From the NCBI GenBank assembly GCA_963808615.1, contig CAWEGV010000011.1:124001-188000 (forward strand): 64,000 bases of DNA, given 5' to 3'. The position numbers were made by a program, and so were the translations under genes. The DNA is from Palsa-504 sp963808615 (GTDB lineage: Bacteria; Actinomycetota; Actinomycetes; Streptosporangiales; Streptosporangiaceae). Below, piece by piece: positions 1 to 8,740 of this stretch. Position 1 is the first letter of the stretch; each line of letters begins with the position of its first letter. A model generated the notes under the pieces. It ran no database searches. It was not told where the DNA came from and saw only the letters and a list, made by a program, of their open reading frames with translations.

Positions 1-177
1 CGGCGGCTCCGCGACCCGTACTGGGCCGGTCGCGACCGCGCCATCTGAGGCGGGAGCGCGCATGGCACGTCATGCCGGGATCCCGCTGGCCCGGGGTCAG
101 CGGCTGGGCTGATCGAGGCGGGAGGCTAGGAACCGCAGGTGGCAGTGGGCAGGTCGAGCCAGCCCGTACGCCGTAGC

Positions 178-1026
178 TCACCCTCGGGTTGGCTGGACCT
201 GTGTCCCATAAGGAGATGTCGGGTTCGGCGTGTGGGCGCGCCCGACTATCGCGCAATCTGTGCCGCCGGCTTGTTTACATTCCGAAAGCGCCACGGAATC
301 TGCGCCAGCACTGGTTTTGGCCCAGCTGTATCCCCAAGCACCGTTGCTGCCGTACGCAAAGGAGGAGTATGCGTTCTCAAACCATATGTGCGCGGAACAT
401 CCCCCGAACCCGGTGGATCCACCTCCGGCGGTCTCACATGCCTGCACCGCCGCTGTCTCGGCCTGAGCTTGCGTATCGCCAAGGCCCGATACGATGGAGT
501 GCGGCATGTCGCCTTGAGACCATGCCCATGCGCCATAATCCTGGGAGGCGTGGGCCGCAGCCCCACATCCTCCGGAAGAACGAAGCGCTGTCACAGCGGT
601 TATATCCTGGGCGGTCAGCGCCATCAGGGGTGCGTCGTTGGGGGAGTTGAGGCCGAGCTGGGTGAGGGCCTGGCCGGCGGCCTGTATATCGGCAAGGGCA
701 ACCCGAGCCGACCGGGTGGCGTTGGCCTCATGCGGTCGCCGAGCTCGCCACGGCGTTGACGACGGCATTCGCATCTTAGTTTCGGGCAGTCTCCTACTGT
801 CGGCTGTCCAGGCGTAACGGCACCCGTGGGTCCGAAATGCAGTAATGGGGTTACTCTGTCCGCTGACAATGGCCAGGCTGTCCTGGATGGCTTCCTCGGC
901 TGCGCGCAAGTCGGTCAGGGAATGCTGGCTCCCATGACGGCCGGAGTGCAAAACAATTATCAAGAACTGCGCCTTCGCAGTTGCGCGAGGTAAAGAGAAC
1001 GGCCAGGTCAGCGAACGGCCCTGCAC
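178..1026 (-). CDS. DUF4189 domain-containing protein, N-terminus uncertain
   Basis: The C-terminal ~130 residues show the DUF4189 pattern: a YGAWAWSQG stretch, then AEAAAVQACE-like and Cys-containing segments, then a second NGAWGYSWA repeat followed by ALSECKQAGG and a closing Cys. Proteins of this family are usually small, secreted and of unknown function. The first ~120 residues are rich in Arg/His, show no convincing signal peptide and do not look like the family. The true start is probably internal, or the 5' part has decayed or is frameshifted. It lies downstream of echA19 on the same strand with only a short gap, but nothing links it to steroid metabolism. The domain call is fairly safe; the start is not. 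Confidence 0.55.
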   Translation of the reverse strand: MQGRSLTWPFSLPRATAKAQFLIIVLHSGRHGSQHSLTDLRAAEEAIQDSLAIVSGQSNPITAFRTHGCRYAWTADSRRLPETKMRMPSSTPWRARRPHEANATRSARVALADIQAAGQALTQLGLNSPNDAPLMALTAQDITAVTALRSSGGCGAAAHASQDYGAWAWSQGDMPHSIVSGLGDTQAQAETAAVQACETAGGGSTGFGGCSAHIWFENAYSSFAYGSNGAWGYSWAKTSAGADSVALSECKQAGGTDCAIVGRAHTPNPTSPYGTQVQPTRG

Positions 1027-1053
1027 GCAGGCGCCCCGGCGGGCCTGCGTCGG

Positions 1054-1884
1054 CTAGGCGTCGCGGAACTGCGGCCGGCGCTTCTCGGCGAACGCGCGCG
1101 GCCCTTCCCTGGCGTCCTCGCTGGCGAACACGGCCATCCCCACCCTGGCTTCCAGCGCGAACGCCTCGTTCTCGGCCATGCCCTCGGTCTCGCGGATGAC
1201 CCGCAGGATCGCGCGCACCGCGACCGGCCCGTTGGCCGCGATCGCCTCGGCGATCTCCAGCGCCTTGCCGAGCGCCTGGCCGTCCGGCACGACGTGGCCG
1301 ATGAGCCCGATCGAGAGCGCCTCGGCCGCAGTGGTGTGCCGCCCGGTGAGCAGCAGGTCCGCGGCCACGGTGTACGGGATCTGGCGGGGCAGCCGGACCG
1401 CGGACCCGCCCAGCGGGAACAGCCCCCAGCGCGCCTCGGAGATCCCGAACCTGGCGCCTTCCCCGGCCACCCTGATGTCGCACGCCTGCAGGATCTCGGT
1501 GCCGCCCGCGATGGCCGGGCCCTCCACGGCCGCGATCAGCGGCTTGGTCAGCCGGCGCCCCTTGAGCAGCGGCTCGATCACGGACAGGTCCATGTCCCCG
1601 GCCCGGAACCGATCGCCGGGGTGCGCGCCGGTCATCGCCTTCAGGTCCGCGCCGGCGCAGAACGCCCCGCCCGCCCCGGTCAGCACGCAGACCCGGATGT
1701 CCGGATCGCTGTCAGTCAGGTCCCAGGCCTGGCGCATCAGGGCCATCATCGGTGCGCTGAGCGCGTTGCGAGCCTCCGGCCGGTTCATGGTGACGACCAG
1801 CACGTGCCCCCGGCGCTCGATGAGTGCGTGCGGCGGCCCCTCACCGGGCACGTCACCGGTGCTGTGCGCGGCGGTCGCGGTCAT
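1054..1884 (-). CDS. echA19: Enoyl-CoA hydratase, EchA19-like (steroid side chain)
   Basis: Crotonase-fold protein of 276 residues. The oxyanion-hole segment GGAFCAGADLK lies near residue 80. Both catalytic glutamate positions are kept, in GGTEI and in SEARWG. In mycobacteria EchA19 hydrates the unsaturated steroid side-chain CoA ester during cholesterol beta-oxidation. The assignment rests on similarity plus its position divergent from a FadD19-like ligase, as with Rv3516/Rv3515c. The longer open frame reaches 2013, but the ATG at 1884 gives a family-length protein and leaves the KstR operator outside the gene. A weak GGGGAA ribosome site precedes it. Repression by KstR is inferred from that operator. 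Confidence 0.82.
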   Translation of the reverse strand: MTATAAHSTGDVPGEGPPHALIERRGHVLVVTMNRPEARNALSAPMMALMRQAWDLTDSDPDIRVCVLTGAGGAFCAGADLKAMTGAHPGDRFRAGDMDLSVIEPLLKGRRLTKPLIAAVEGPAIAGGTEILQACDIRVAGEGARFGISEARWGLFPLGGSAVRLPRQIPYTVAADLLLTGRHTTAAEALSIGLIGHVVPDGQALGKALEIAEAIAANGPVAVRAILRVIRETEGMAENEAFALEARVGMAVFASEDAREGPRAFAEKRRPQFRDA

Positions 1885-1929
1885 GGCTGCGGTTCCCCAT
1901 TCCAGGCATCCCGAAGGCTTGCCCAGAAC

Positions 1930-1943
1930 AGTAACACGTTCTA
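1930..1943. promoter_or_regulatory. KstR operator between echA19 and fadD19
   Basis: The 14-mer AGTAACACGTTCTA matches the KstR motif TnnAACnnGTTnnA except at the first base. It sits 12 bp before the fadD19 ATG and 46 bp before the echA19 start, so it could control both divergent genes. Confidence 0.75.
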
Positions 1944-1954
1944 CTTTCGTTCCC

Positions 1955-3589
1955 ATGGCCCTGAACTTCGCCGACCTATTCGAGCATGCGGCGGACGCGT
2001 TTGCCGAGCGCACGGCGGTGGCCTGCGGCGACCGGCAGGTCAGCTATCGCGAGCTCGACGAGCGGACCAGCCGGCTGGCCCATCACCTGGCCGGGCTCGG
2101 GGTCGGGCCCGGCGACCACGTCGGGCTCTACGCCCGCAACTCGATCGAGGCGGTGGAGACGCTGATCGCGTCGTGCAAGCTTCGCGCCGCCGCCGTCAAC
2201 CTCAACTACCGCTATGTCGAGAACGAGTTGCAGTACATGTTCGCGGACTCGGACCTGACCGCGCTGGTGTACGACCGGCGGCTCGCGCCGCTGGTCGCCG
2301 CGGCGGCCGGTGCCGCGCCCGGACTGCGCGGCCTGGTCGAGATCGACGATGGCAGCGGTGCCGGGCCGGTGACGCCGAGCACGCGGGTCACGGACTACGC
2401 AGCCGCGCTGGCGGGCGCCTCGCCGGAGCGCGACTTCCCGCCGCGCGGCAACGGCGATGTCTACATCATCTACACCGGCGGCACGACCGGGTACCCGAAG
2501 GGCGTGATGTGGCGCCACGAGGACATCTGGCGCACGCTGGGTGGCGGCATCGACTTCATCACTGGTACCCCGCTGGCTGACGAGTGGGAGCAGTCCCGCA
2601 AGGGCCTGGACGCAGGCGAGTTCGTCAAGCTCTGCGCGGCGCCGCTCATCCACGGCAACGCGCAGGTGGCCGCGCTGGCTGGCTTGTTCGCCGGGGAGAC
2701 CATCGTGCTGCTGCCCGCCTTCGACGCCCACGAGATCTGGCGCGCCGTCGAGCGGCGCCAGGTCAACGTGCTGGTCATCATCGGCGACGCGATGGCCAGG
2801 CCGCTGGTCGAGGCGTACCTGACCGGAGGCTACGACGCCTCCTCGCTGGTCGCCCTGTCCTCCAGCGCGGCGCTGTTCTCCCCGGCGGTCAAGGACGCCT
2901 GCGCCAAGGCGCTGCCCGATGTCGTCATCACCGAGGCGATCGGCTCCACCGAGACCGGCTTCGCCGGGATCGCCTTCGTGAGCGTCGGCGACCCGCATCG
3001 CGGCGGCCCGACGGTCATGGCCGGCCCGGACGTCATCGTGCTGGACGACGACGGCCGGCCGGCGGGTCCCGGCCAGGTCGGCCGTCTGGCCAGGGGCGGG
3101 CATGTCCCGCTCGGGTACTACCGGGATCCGGAGCGCACCGCGGCGATGTTCGCCGAGGTGGGCGGCAAGCGGTACGCCATCCCCGGGGACATGGCGCGGG
3201 TCGAGGACGACGGGACCATCACCTTGCTCGGCCGGGGCAACACCTGCGTGAACACCGGCGGCGAGAAGGTGTACCCCGAGGAGGTGGAGGGCGCGCTGAA
3301 GTCCCATCCCGACGTGTTCGACTCGCTGGTCATCGGCGTGCCTGACGAGCTGCTCGGCCAGCGCGTGGCGGCGCTCGTGCAGGTGCGGCCGGGCGCGGAC
3401 GGTGACCTGGCGGCACTCCAGGAGCACGTGCGCGGCCAGGTCGCCGGGTACAAGGTCCCGCGCAGCATCTGGCTGGCCGATGCCATCAGGCGCACGGTGT
3501 CCGGCAAGGCCGACTACGGCTGGGCCCGCCAGTACGCGGCCGGCCGCCCGCCGGACCTCGACCGCCCCCTGAAGCCGCTGGGAGGATGA
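1955..3589 (+). CDS. fadD19: Acyl-CoA ligase, FadD19-like (steroid side-chain activation)
   Basis: ANL-superfamily ligase of 544 residues, close to the 548 of mycobacterial FadD19. The AMP/phosphate loop YTGGTTGYPKG is near residue 170 and the C-terminal GGEKVYPEE hinge is near 433. The SGKADY segment near the C-terminus supplies the catalytic lysine region. It would adenylate a steroid side-chain carboxylate and transfer it to CoA. The upstream frame is open much further, but the ATG at 1955 lies just after the KstR operator and matches the family start. Its stop overlaps the next gene (ATGA), implying translational coupling. Confidence 0.85.
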   Translation: MALNFADLFEHAADAFAERTAVACGDRQVSYRELDERTSRLAHHLAGLGVGPGDHVGLYARNSIEAVETLIASCKLRAAAVNLNYRYVENELQYMFADSDLTALVYDRRLAPLVAAAAGAAPGLRGLVEIDDGSGAGPVTPSTRVTDYAAALAGASPERDFPPRGNGDVYIIYTGGTTGYPKGVMWRHEDIWRTLGGGIDFITGTPLADEWEQSRKGLDAGEFVKLCAAPLIHGNAQVAALAGLFAGETIVLLPAFDAHEIWRAVERRQVNVLVIIGDAMARPLVEAYLTGGYDASSLVALSSSAALFSPAVKDACAKALPDVVITEAIGSTETGFAGIAFVSVGDPHRGGPTVMAGPDVIVLDDDGRPAGPGQVGRLARGGHVPLGYYRDPERTAAMFAEVGGKRYAIPGDMARVEDDGTITLLGRGNTCVNTGGEKVYPEEVEGALKSHPDVFDSLVIGVPDELLGQRVAALVQVRPGADGDLAALQEHVRGQVAGYKVPRSIWLADAIRRTVSGKADYGWARQYAAGRPPDLDRPLKPLGG

Positions 3590-4704
3590 CCGTGCGGACG
3601 ACCCTATGCGACCTGCTGGGCATCGAGCACCCCATCGTCGGCTTCAGCCCGTCCGAGCACGTGGCCGCCGCGGTCTGCCGGGCGGGCGGCCTGGGAGTGC
3701 TCGGCTGTGTCCGCTTCAACGACCCGGCAGAGCTGGACGCGGTCCTGGACTGGATGGACTCCAGCACCGGCGGGCGCCCGTACGGCATCAACGTCGTCAT
3801 GCCGGCCCGAGTCCCGGCCGAAGGCGCCGCCGCGGACCTGGACCAGTTGATCCCCCGGGCGCACAAGGACTTCGTCGAGCAGACGCTGCTGAAGCTCGGC
3901 GTGCCGCCGCTGCCTGACGACGCGCAGGCCGCCGACGGCGTGCTCGGCTGGCTGCACTCGATCGCGCGCAAGCAGGTCGAGGTCGCGCTGGCCCATCCCG
4001 CGCGGCTGATCGCGAACGCGCTCGGCCCGCCGCCGCCCGACGTCATCTCCGGCGCGCACCAGCGCGGCATGCTGGTCGCGGCGCTGGCCGGGACGGCCGA
4101 GCATGCCCGCAGGCAGGTCGCCAGCGGCGTGGACATCGTGGTGGCGCAGGGTTACGAGGCGGGCGGGCACACCGGCGAGATCGCCAGCATGGTGCTGATC
4201 CCCGAGGTCGTCGACGCGGTGGGGGGGCCAGACGGGAAGGTGCCGGTGCTCGCCGCGGGCGGGATCGGCTGCGGCCGGCAGGTCGCGGCGGCGCTCGCGC
4301 TGGGCGCGGTCGGGGTCTGGATGGGCTCGGCCTGGCTCGCCACCCGGGAGTACGCGCAGCTGACTGTCGCGCCCGCCGTCACCGAGGCGGTGCTCGCGGC
4401 CACTTCGTCGGACACCGTCCGGTCGCGGATCTACACCGGGAAGCCCGCCCGGCTGCTCAAGAACCGGTGGACGGACGCCTGGGAGCAGCCCGGCGCTCCC
4501 CAGCCGCTCGGCATGCCCCTGCAGAACCTGCTGGTCAGCGAGGCGCATCAGCGTCTCATGCGCTCCGGCCGGCCGGACGTGGTGCCGATGCCGGCCGGGC
4601 AGATCGTGGGCCGCCTGACCGAGGTCCGCCCGGTGTCCGACGTGATCGCCGCCCTCGTCCGCGAGGCGGATGAAGCCCTGGACCGGCTGACCGGGCTGCG
4701 ATGA
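3586..4704 (+). CDS. Nitronate monooxygenase-family flavoprotein
   Basis: TIM-barrel FMN protein of 372 residues, of the 2-nitropropane dioxygenase / nitronate monooxygenase family. Visible features are the N-terminal LLGIEHPIVG start typical of the family, the EAGGHTGEIAS phosphate/FMN segment near residue 190 and the AAGGIGCGRQVAAALALGA motif near 223. Such enzymes oxidise nitronates, but relatives in steroid clusters (IpdC type) act as reductases of CoA-linked intermediates. The start overlaps the fadD19 stop, so the two are cotranscribed and a role in steroid breakdown is likely. It differs from the IpdC-like protein at 13104-14192. Substrate unknown. Confidence 0.75.
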   Translation: MTVRTTLCDLLGIEHPIVGFSPSEHVAAAVCRAGGLGVLGCVRFNDPAELDAVLDWMDSSTGGRPYGINVVMPARVPAEGAAADLDQLIPRAHKDFVEQTLLKLGVPPLPDDAQAADGVLGWLHSIARKQVEVALAHPARLIANALGPPPPDVISGAHQRGMLVAALAGTAEHARRQVASGVDIVVAQGYEAGGHTGEIASMVLIPEVVDAVGGPDGKVPVLAAGGIGCGRQVAAALALGAVGVWMGSAWLATREYAQLTVAPAVTEAVLAATSSDTVRSRIYTGKPARLLKNRWTDAWEQPGAPQPLGMPLQNLLVSEAHQRLMRSGRPDVVPMPAGQIVGRLTEVRPVSDVIAALVREADEALDRLTGLR

Positions 4705-4711
4705 TGATGTC

Positions 4712-5749
4712 ATGAGGATCTCCGTCACCGTCGGCTACTGGAGTGCGGGTCCGCCGCCTGGCGCGGCCGGCCTGTTCGCCGCGGCCGAACGGGCCGGAGT
4801 CGACCAGATCTGGACCGCGGAGGCCTACGGCAGCGATGCCTGGACGCCGCTGGCCTGGTGGGGATCGCGCACCTCGCGGATCCGCCTCGGTACGGCGGTC
4901 TCCCAGCTGTCGGCCAGGCCGCCGGTCACCCTGGCCATGACCGCGATGACCATGGACCACCTCACCCAGGGGCGGGTCCTGCTCGGCATCGGCACCAGCA
5001 ACCCCCAGGTGGTCGAGGGCTGGTACGGCCAGCCGTACCCCCGCCCGCTGGAGCGGACCAGGGAATATATCGACATCGTCCGGAAGGTCATCGCCCGCCA
5101 GGAGCCCGTCAGCTACCAGGGCAGGCACTATCAGCTTCCGCTGCCGGCCGGGAGCGGGGCCACCGGCCTGGGCAAGCCGCTGCGCTCCATCCTGCATCCG
5201 TACCGGACCGAGATCCCCATCTACCTCGGCGCGGAGGGACCGCGGAACGTGGCGCTCGCCGCCGAGATCGCCGACGGCTGGAACGCCATCTTCTTCTCGC
5301 CCGCGATGAACGACTTCTACGCCGGGGCCCTGGCCGAGGGCTTCGCCCGGCCCGGCGCCCGGCACACGCCCGAGACCTTCGACGTGGTCGGCGGTCCGCT
5401 GGCCATCATCGAGGACGACGACCTCGAGCGCGCGGCCGATCTGGTCCGGCCCACGCTGGCCCTCTACATCGGCGGCATGGGCGCGCGCGGGGTCAACTTC
5501 CATCACGAAGTCTTCGTCCGCCTGGGCTACGAGGCCGAGGCGAAGAAGATCCAGGACTTCTACCTGGCCGGCGACAAGAAGAGCGCCATCGCGGCCGTCC
5601 CGACCGCCCTGGTCGAAGACGTGGCCCTGATCGGTCCCTGGGCCAAGATCGCCGACGAGATCCAGCGCTGGAAGCAGACCGTCCTCACCACGTTCTCCGT
5701 TCATGCTCACCCGGAGCAGCTGGGCAAGCTAGCGGACCTGGTCCGCTGA
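4712..5749 (+). CDS. LLM-class F420-dependent oxidoreductase (Rv3520c-like)
   Basis: Luciferase-like monooxygenase-fold protein of 345 residues. It has the typical N-terminal strand, the RIRLGTAVSQL and TQGRVLLGIGTSNPQ segments, and a C-terminal helical region. It resembles mycobacterial Rv3520c (347 residues), which also lies near fadD19/echA19 and belongs to the KstR regulon. It would use reduced F420 (or FMN) to reduce or oxidise an unknown substrate. It starts 7 bp after the nitronate monooxygenase-like gene, making it the third gene of the KstR-controlled operon. Confidence 0.75.
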   Translation: MRISVTVGYWSAGPPPGAAGLFAAAERAGVDQIWTAEAYGSDAWTPLAWWGSRTSRIRLGTAVSQLSARPPVTLAMTAMTMDHLTQGRVLLGIGTSNPQVVEGWYGQPYPRPLERTREYIDIVRKVIARQEPVSYQGRHYQLPLPAGSGATGLGKPLRSILHPYRTEIPIYLGAEGPRNVALAAEIADGWNAIFFSPAMNDFYAGALAEGFARPGARHTPETFDVVGGPLAIIEDDDLERAADLVRPTLALYIGGMGARGVNFHHEVFVRLGYEAEAKKIQDFYLAGDKKSAIAAVPTALVEDVALIGPWAKIADEIQRWKQTVLTTFSVHAHPEQLGKLADLVR

Positions 5750-6183
5750 CCCTGCACCCAGTGCCGCAGCCGGGTTTTGAATGCCAACGATCACCCAGCA
5801 TTGCGGATCAACGTGTTTCCTTCCTCGCGGGGTTCCCGTTCGGCGTGGCACCCGCGCTGGCACCGCCGCTGCCGATGCCCGCCCACCTAACCCTGGAGTT
5901 CTTGCCCCCGCTGGACTGGACGGCCTACGGTCCGGGTGCGGCCGCCGACCCGGGGCATCGTCTCGGCCTGCTATGACGACATCACCGGGCGCTGCAAGCC
6001 GCCGCCGACCGCCTGCCGGCAGAACACCATCCGGTGCTGGCGGGATGCTCACGGCTCACCGCGCGGGCGGCAGCCGGGGCGATCCAGCGCGCTAGGAACA
6101 CCTTCCGCTGAGCGCGCCTGCCCCGGCGGCCGGGCTAGCCTGGAGTCGCGGAGTGTTCCACGGGACGGAAGGGACCCACCACG
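5750..6183. other. Intergenic stretch without recognisable gene
   Basis: These 434 bases follow the LLM gene. Open frames on both strands give only Arg/Pro/Ala-rich translations without domain character. No operator, tRNA or clear repeat is visible. The end of the stretch presumably holds the promoter of the RidA gene. Confidence 0.5.
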
Positions 6184-6582
6184 GTGTCGGCACTACAGCA
6201 TTTCCGGGCTCCGGAGGGACTGGCGCCCGGCCCGGGATACAGCCACGCGGTGACCGGCCGCGGCCGCTGGGTGGCCACCGCGGGTCAGGTGGCTCTTGAC
6301 GACGCCGGCCAGCTGGTCGGGCCGAACGATCCGCAGGCTCAGGCCCGGCAGGTGTTCGCCAACCTCGGCCGGGCGCTGGCCGCGGCCGGCGCGTCGTTCG
6401 CCGACGTGATCAAGCTGAACTTCTACGTCACCGACATCATGATGCTGCCGGCCGTGCGCGCGATACGCGACGAATACATCGACACCGCGCGCCCGCCGGC
6501 CAGCACCGCGGTGCAGGTCTCGGCGCTGGCCAGGCCGGGACTCATGATCGAGATCGAGGCCTGGGCGATCTGCGACGACTGA
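6184..6582 (+). CDS. RidA family protein (Rid/YjgF/UK114)
   Basis: 132-residue single-domain protein. The GQVALDDAGQLVG start, the ANLGRALAAAGASFADVIKLN core and the ARPPASTAVQVSALARPGLMIEIEA tail area are the classical Rid pattern, although the arginine of the IERA-type motif is not obvious at the end. RidA proteins hydrolyse reactive enamines/imines released by PLP enzymes; many subfamilies remain undefined. The GTG start gives standard family length. It stands apart from the steroid genes and its partner is not evident. Confidence 0.8.
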   Translation: MSALQHFRAPEGLAPGPGYSHAVTGRGRWVATAGQVALDDAGQLVGPNDPQAQARQVFANLGRALAAAGASFADVIKLNFYVTDIMMLPAVRAIRDEYIDTARPPASTAVQVSALARPGLMIEIEAWAICDD

Positions 6583-6610
6583 GATCAGAACCAGCCGGCC
6601 CGGAGCCTGG

Positions 6611-7621
6611 AGGCTGGGCGATGAGCGGCTGCGCAGGCTCCGGCTCGCCGCGCAGCGGCTGACCCCGGCCACGGCAGCCGCCGACGCCGCCGCGGCGGCG
6701 CGGCGGTGGTGGGCGTGCAGGCCCAGGATCCGCGGGCGGCCGGCCTGGCGCTCCGCTCCCGGGTGCCCGGCCTGCGGCGGGCCGACGTCGACAGCTCCGG
6801 GCTGGTGCGGACCTGGACGGTGCGGGGTACGGCGCACCTGATCGACCCGTCGGACCTGCCCTGGCTGCAGGCGGCGGTGGGTTCGCGTAACCGGGCCCGC
6901 TTCGACGCGGCGATGAGCAAGCGGGGCGAGCACGAGGCCGCCGTCGGGATGCTCGACAACCTCGTCGCCGTGCTCGCCGAGCGCCCGCTGGACCGGTCCG
7001 GCCTGCTCCGGGAGCTGGCCGCCCGCGGCCATCCCGGCCTGGGCCAGCGCTCGATTAACGTCCTCATGCCGTGGGCGGCCGCCCGGGGTCTCATCGTCGG
7101 CCTGCCTGACGGCCGCTACCGGGCGGCCCAGCCGCCGGCGGCGGCGGTCGACCCGGACCTGGCCCTGGCCACGCTGGCCGAGCGCTACCTCGCCGGGTAC
7201 GGACCCGCGGCTGCGGCCGACCTCGCGTGGTGGTCCGGCCTGCCGCTGAGCACGGCCCGCCGAGCCCTGGCCGCCCTGGATCACGTCGAGACGGTCGCCG
7301 GGCTGCTCGCCCTGCCCGGCACCCTCGACGCGGAGCCGCCGGCCCCGCCGGCCCCTGCTGCTCGCCGCCTTCGACACCATCATGCTCGGCTACCGGACCC
7401 GCGAGCCCGTAGTCGCGGCCGGCGATGACCGCCACATCCTGCCCGGCGGCGGCATGCTGCGCCCGGCGGTCCTCATCGACGGCGTGGCCGCCGGGACCTG
7501 GAGCCTGGCCGGCCGGGGGCGCCGGCGCACGGTGGTGATTCAGTGGTTCCGCCGCCCCGCCGAGTCCGCCGGACTGCGCGCCGAGCAGCTCAGCGTCGCG
7601 AGGTTCCTGGGATGCGGCTGA
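6611..7621 (+). pseudogene. Winged-helix DNA-binding (AlkZ/YcaQ-like) protein, frameshifted twice
   Basis: Three adjoining frames together give the winged-helix DNA-binding family related to glycosylase AlkZ. The first reads LGDERLRRLRLAAQRLTP. The second (from ~6706) starts VVGVQAQDPRAAGLAL and contains TWTVRGTAHLI. The third (from ~7355) reads LLLAAFDTIMLGYR and later ILPGGGMLRPAVLIDG. The breaks fall near 6690 and 7350, each in a G/C run, and each is repaired by adding one base. The family is linked to DNA repair or DNA binding. The gene is either a true pseudogene or correct in the organism and misread here. No clear start codon is visible in the first frame. Confidence 0.65.
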
Positions 7622-7648
7622 TCGGCCTGGACTCCCTGGCTCCTCGGG

Positions 7649-7807
7649 CTATTCGGCCTGGATCCAGCTGAGCAGGTCGTCCGGGCTGACCGTGTTCAGC
7701 AGGGCCGGATGGTCGGTGGCCATGTGGCCGCGGATCACCCCGACCACTTGGTCGTCGCTATCGCCCCGGGCCACGAATCCGCACTCGCATCGGATCAGTT
7801 TCGCCAC
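7649..7807 (-). CDS. DUF1059 family small protein
   Basis: A 52-residue frame on the minus strand starts with GTG at 7807, preceded at good spacing by GGGAGG. It reads KLIRCECGFVARGDSDD at the N-terminus, then an IRGHMATDHP segment and a short C-terminal helix ending in SWIQAE. The CxC pair and the HxxxDH-like segment fit the short DUF1059 family, which has unknown function and may bind metal. It is divergent from the SARP-type regulator, sharing a ~50 bp promoter region. Confidence 0.75.
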   Translation of the reverse strand: MAKLIRCECGFVARGDSDDQVVGVIRGHMATDHPALLNTVSPDDLLSWIQAE

Positions 7808-7857
7808 CGCAGCCTCCCGCCTAGCTTCTACATGCAGCGTAATGCCACCATGTTGGC

Positions 7858-8619
7858 GTGACCTTGGCGTCGCCGCATTCTGCGATGCGCATTCAGATCT
7901 GCGGGATGCTCGCTGTCGAGTGTGACGGCCAGCGTCTGGAAGGTCGGCTGCCCGGCCGCCAGGGCCGGCTGTTGTTCACCTACCTGGTGGTCAACCGGCA
8001 TCGCCAGGTCCCCAGGGATGAGCTGGCCGAGGCCCTGTGGCGAGAGCCCGACCCCGCCGCGGTCGATGCCCGGCTCAACCCGCTGCTGTCCAAACTTCGC
8101 CGGGTTTTCGGCGCGGACGCCGTGGACGGGCGCGCCACGCTTCGGCTGTGCCTGCCCGGCGCCTGGATCGATCTCGAAGCCGCCACCGAGGCCGTCCACC
8201 GAGCCGAATCCTCTATCGCCCAGCAGGCCTGGGCGCGAGCATGGGGACCGGCCCTCACGGCGATGTTCGTGGCCGAACGCGGCTTCCTTCCCGGCGAGGA
8301 CGCCCCGTGGATCGATGAGATCCGCCACCAGCTGACGGAAACCCGGCTGCGCGCACTGGAGTGCTATGCGGCGGCAGCGCTAGGTCTCGGCGGGACCGAG
8401 CTCACCGGCGCAGTCCGGGCCGGTCGGCAGCTCACTCGGCTCGCGCCCCTGCGGGAAAGCGGCTACCGATATCTCATGCAGGCCCTGGCCGCCCAGGACA
8501 ACCTGGCCGAAGCCCTCGGTGTTTACGGCCAGCTCAGCGAGTGCCTGCGCGACCAACTCGGCGTCTCACCTAGCCCTGCCTCGCGCCAGCTGTATCAGCG
8601 TCTGCTCGCCGCCACCTGA
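7858..8619 (+). CDS. SARP/AfsR-type transcriptional regulator (BTAD domain)
   Basis: 253-residue protein. Residues ~10-95 form an OmpR-like winged-helix (RQGRLLFTYLVVNRHRQVPRDELAEALW, then NPLLSKLRR). The rest is a bacterial transcriptional activator domain of TPR-like helices ending VSPSPASRQLYQRLLA. No ATPase domain follows, so this is a minimal SARP. Such regulators activate secondary-metabolism or local genes, but no biosynthetic cluster is next to it. The GTG at 7858 and an ATG at 7885 are both possible; neither has a clear ribosome site. The target genes are unknown. Confidence 0.75.
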   Translation: MTLASPHSAMRIQICGMLAVECDGQRLEGRLPGRQGRLLFTYLVVNRHRQVPRDELAEALWREPDPAAVDARLNPLLSKLRRVFGADAVDGRATLRLCLPGAWIDLEAATEAVHRAESSIAQQAWARAWGPALTAMFVAERGFLPGEDAPWIDEIRHQLTETRLRALECYAAAALGLGGTELTGAVRAGRQLTRLAPLRESGYRYLMQALAAQDNLAEALGVYGQLSECLRDQLGVSPSPASRQLYQRLLAAT

Positions 8620-8740
8620 GGGCCGCCTCTGACCTGCCGGATTCCCGGCGCCAAGGTTTCGCCAACGTCGCGGCAATGTTGCGGCAAGGGCGTCGTCGTA
8701 GAACTTTCCGGTAAGCAGTCCGCGACGCGGGGAGGTTCAG

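Noticed and set aside
139..759. 206-codon plus-strand frame
   Set aside because: It lies antisense to the DUF4189 region, and its translation is Arg/Gly/Pro-rich with no domain.
3586..4704. Reading this flavoprotein as a second IpdC
   Set aside because: The gene at 13104-14192 fits IpdC in sequence and gene order; this one differs in the middle region and is coupled to fadD19.
7858..8619. SARP gene as a sign of a secondary-metabolite cluster
   Set aside because: No polyketide, peptide synthetase or other biosynthetic genes lie nearby.
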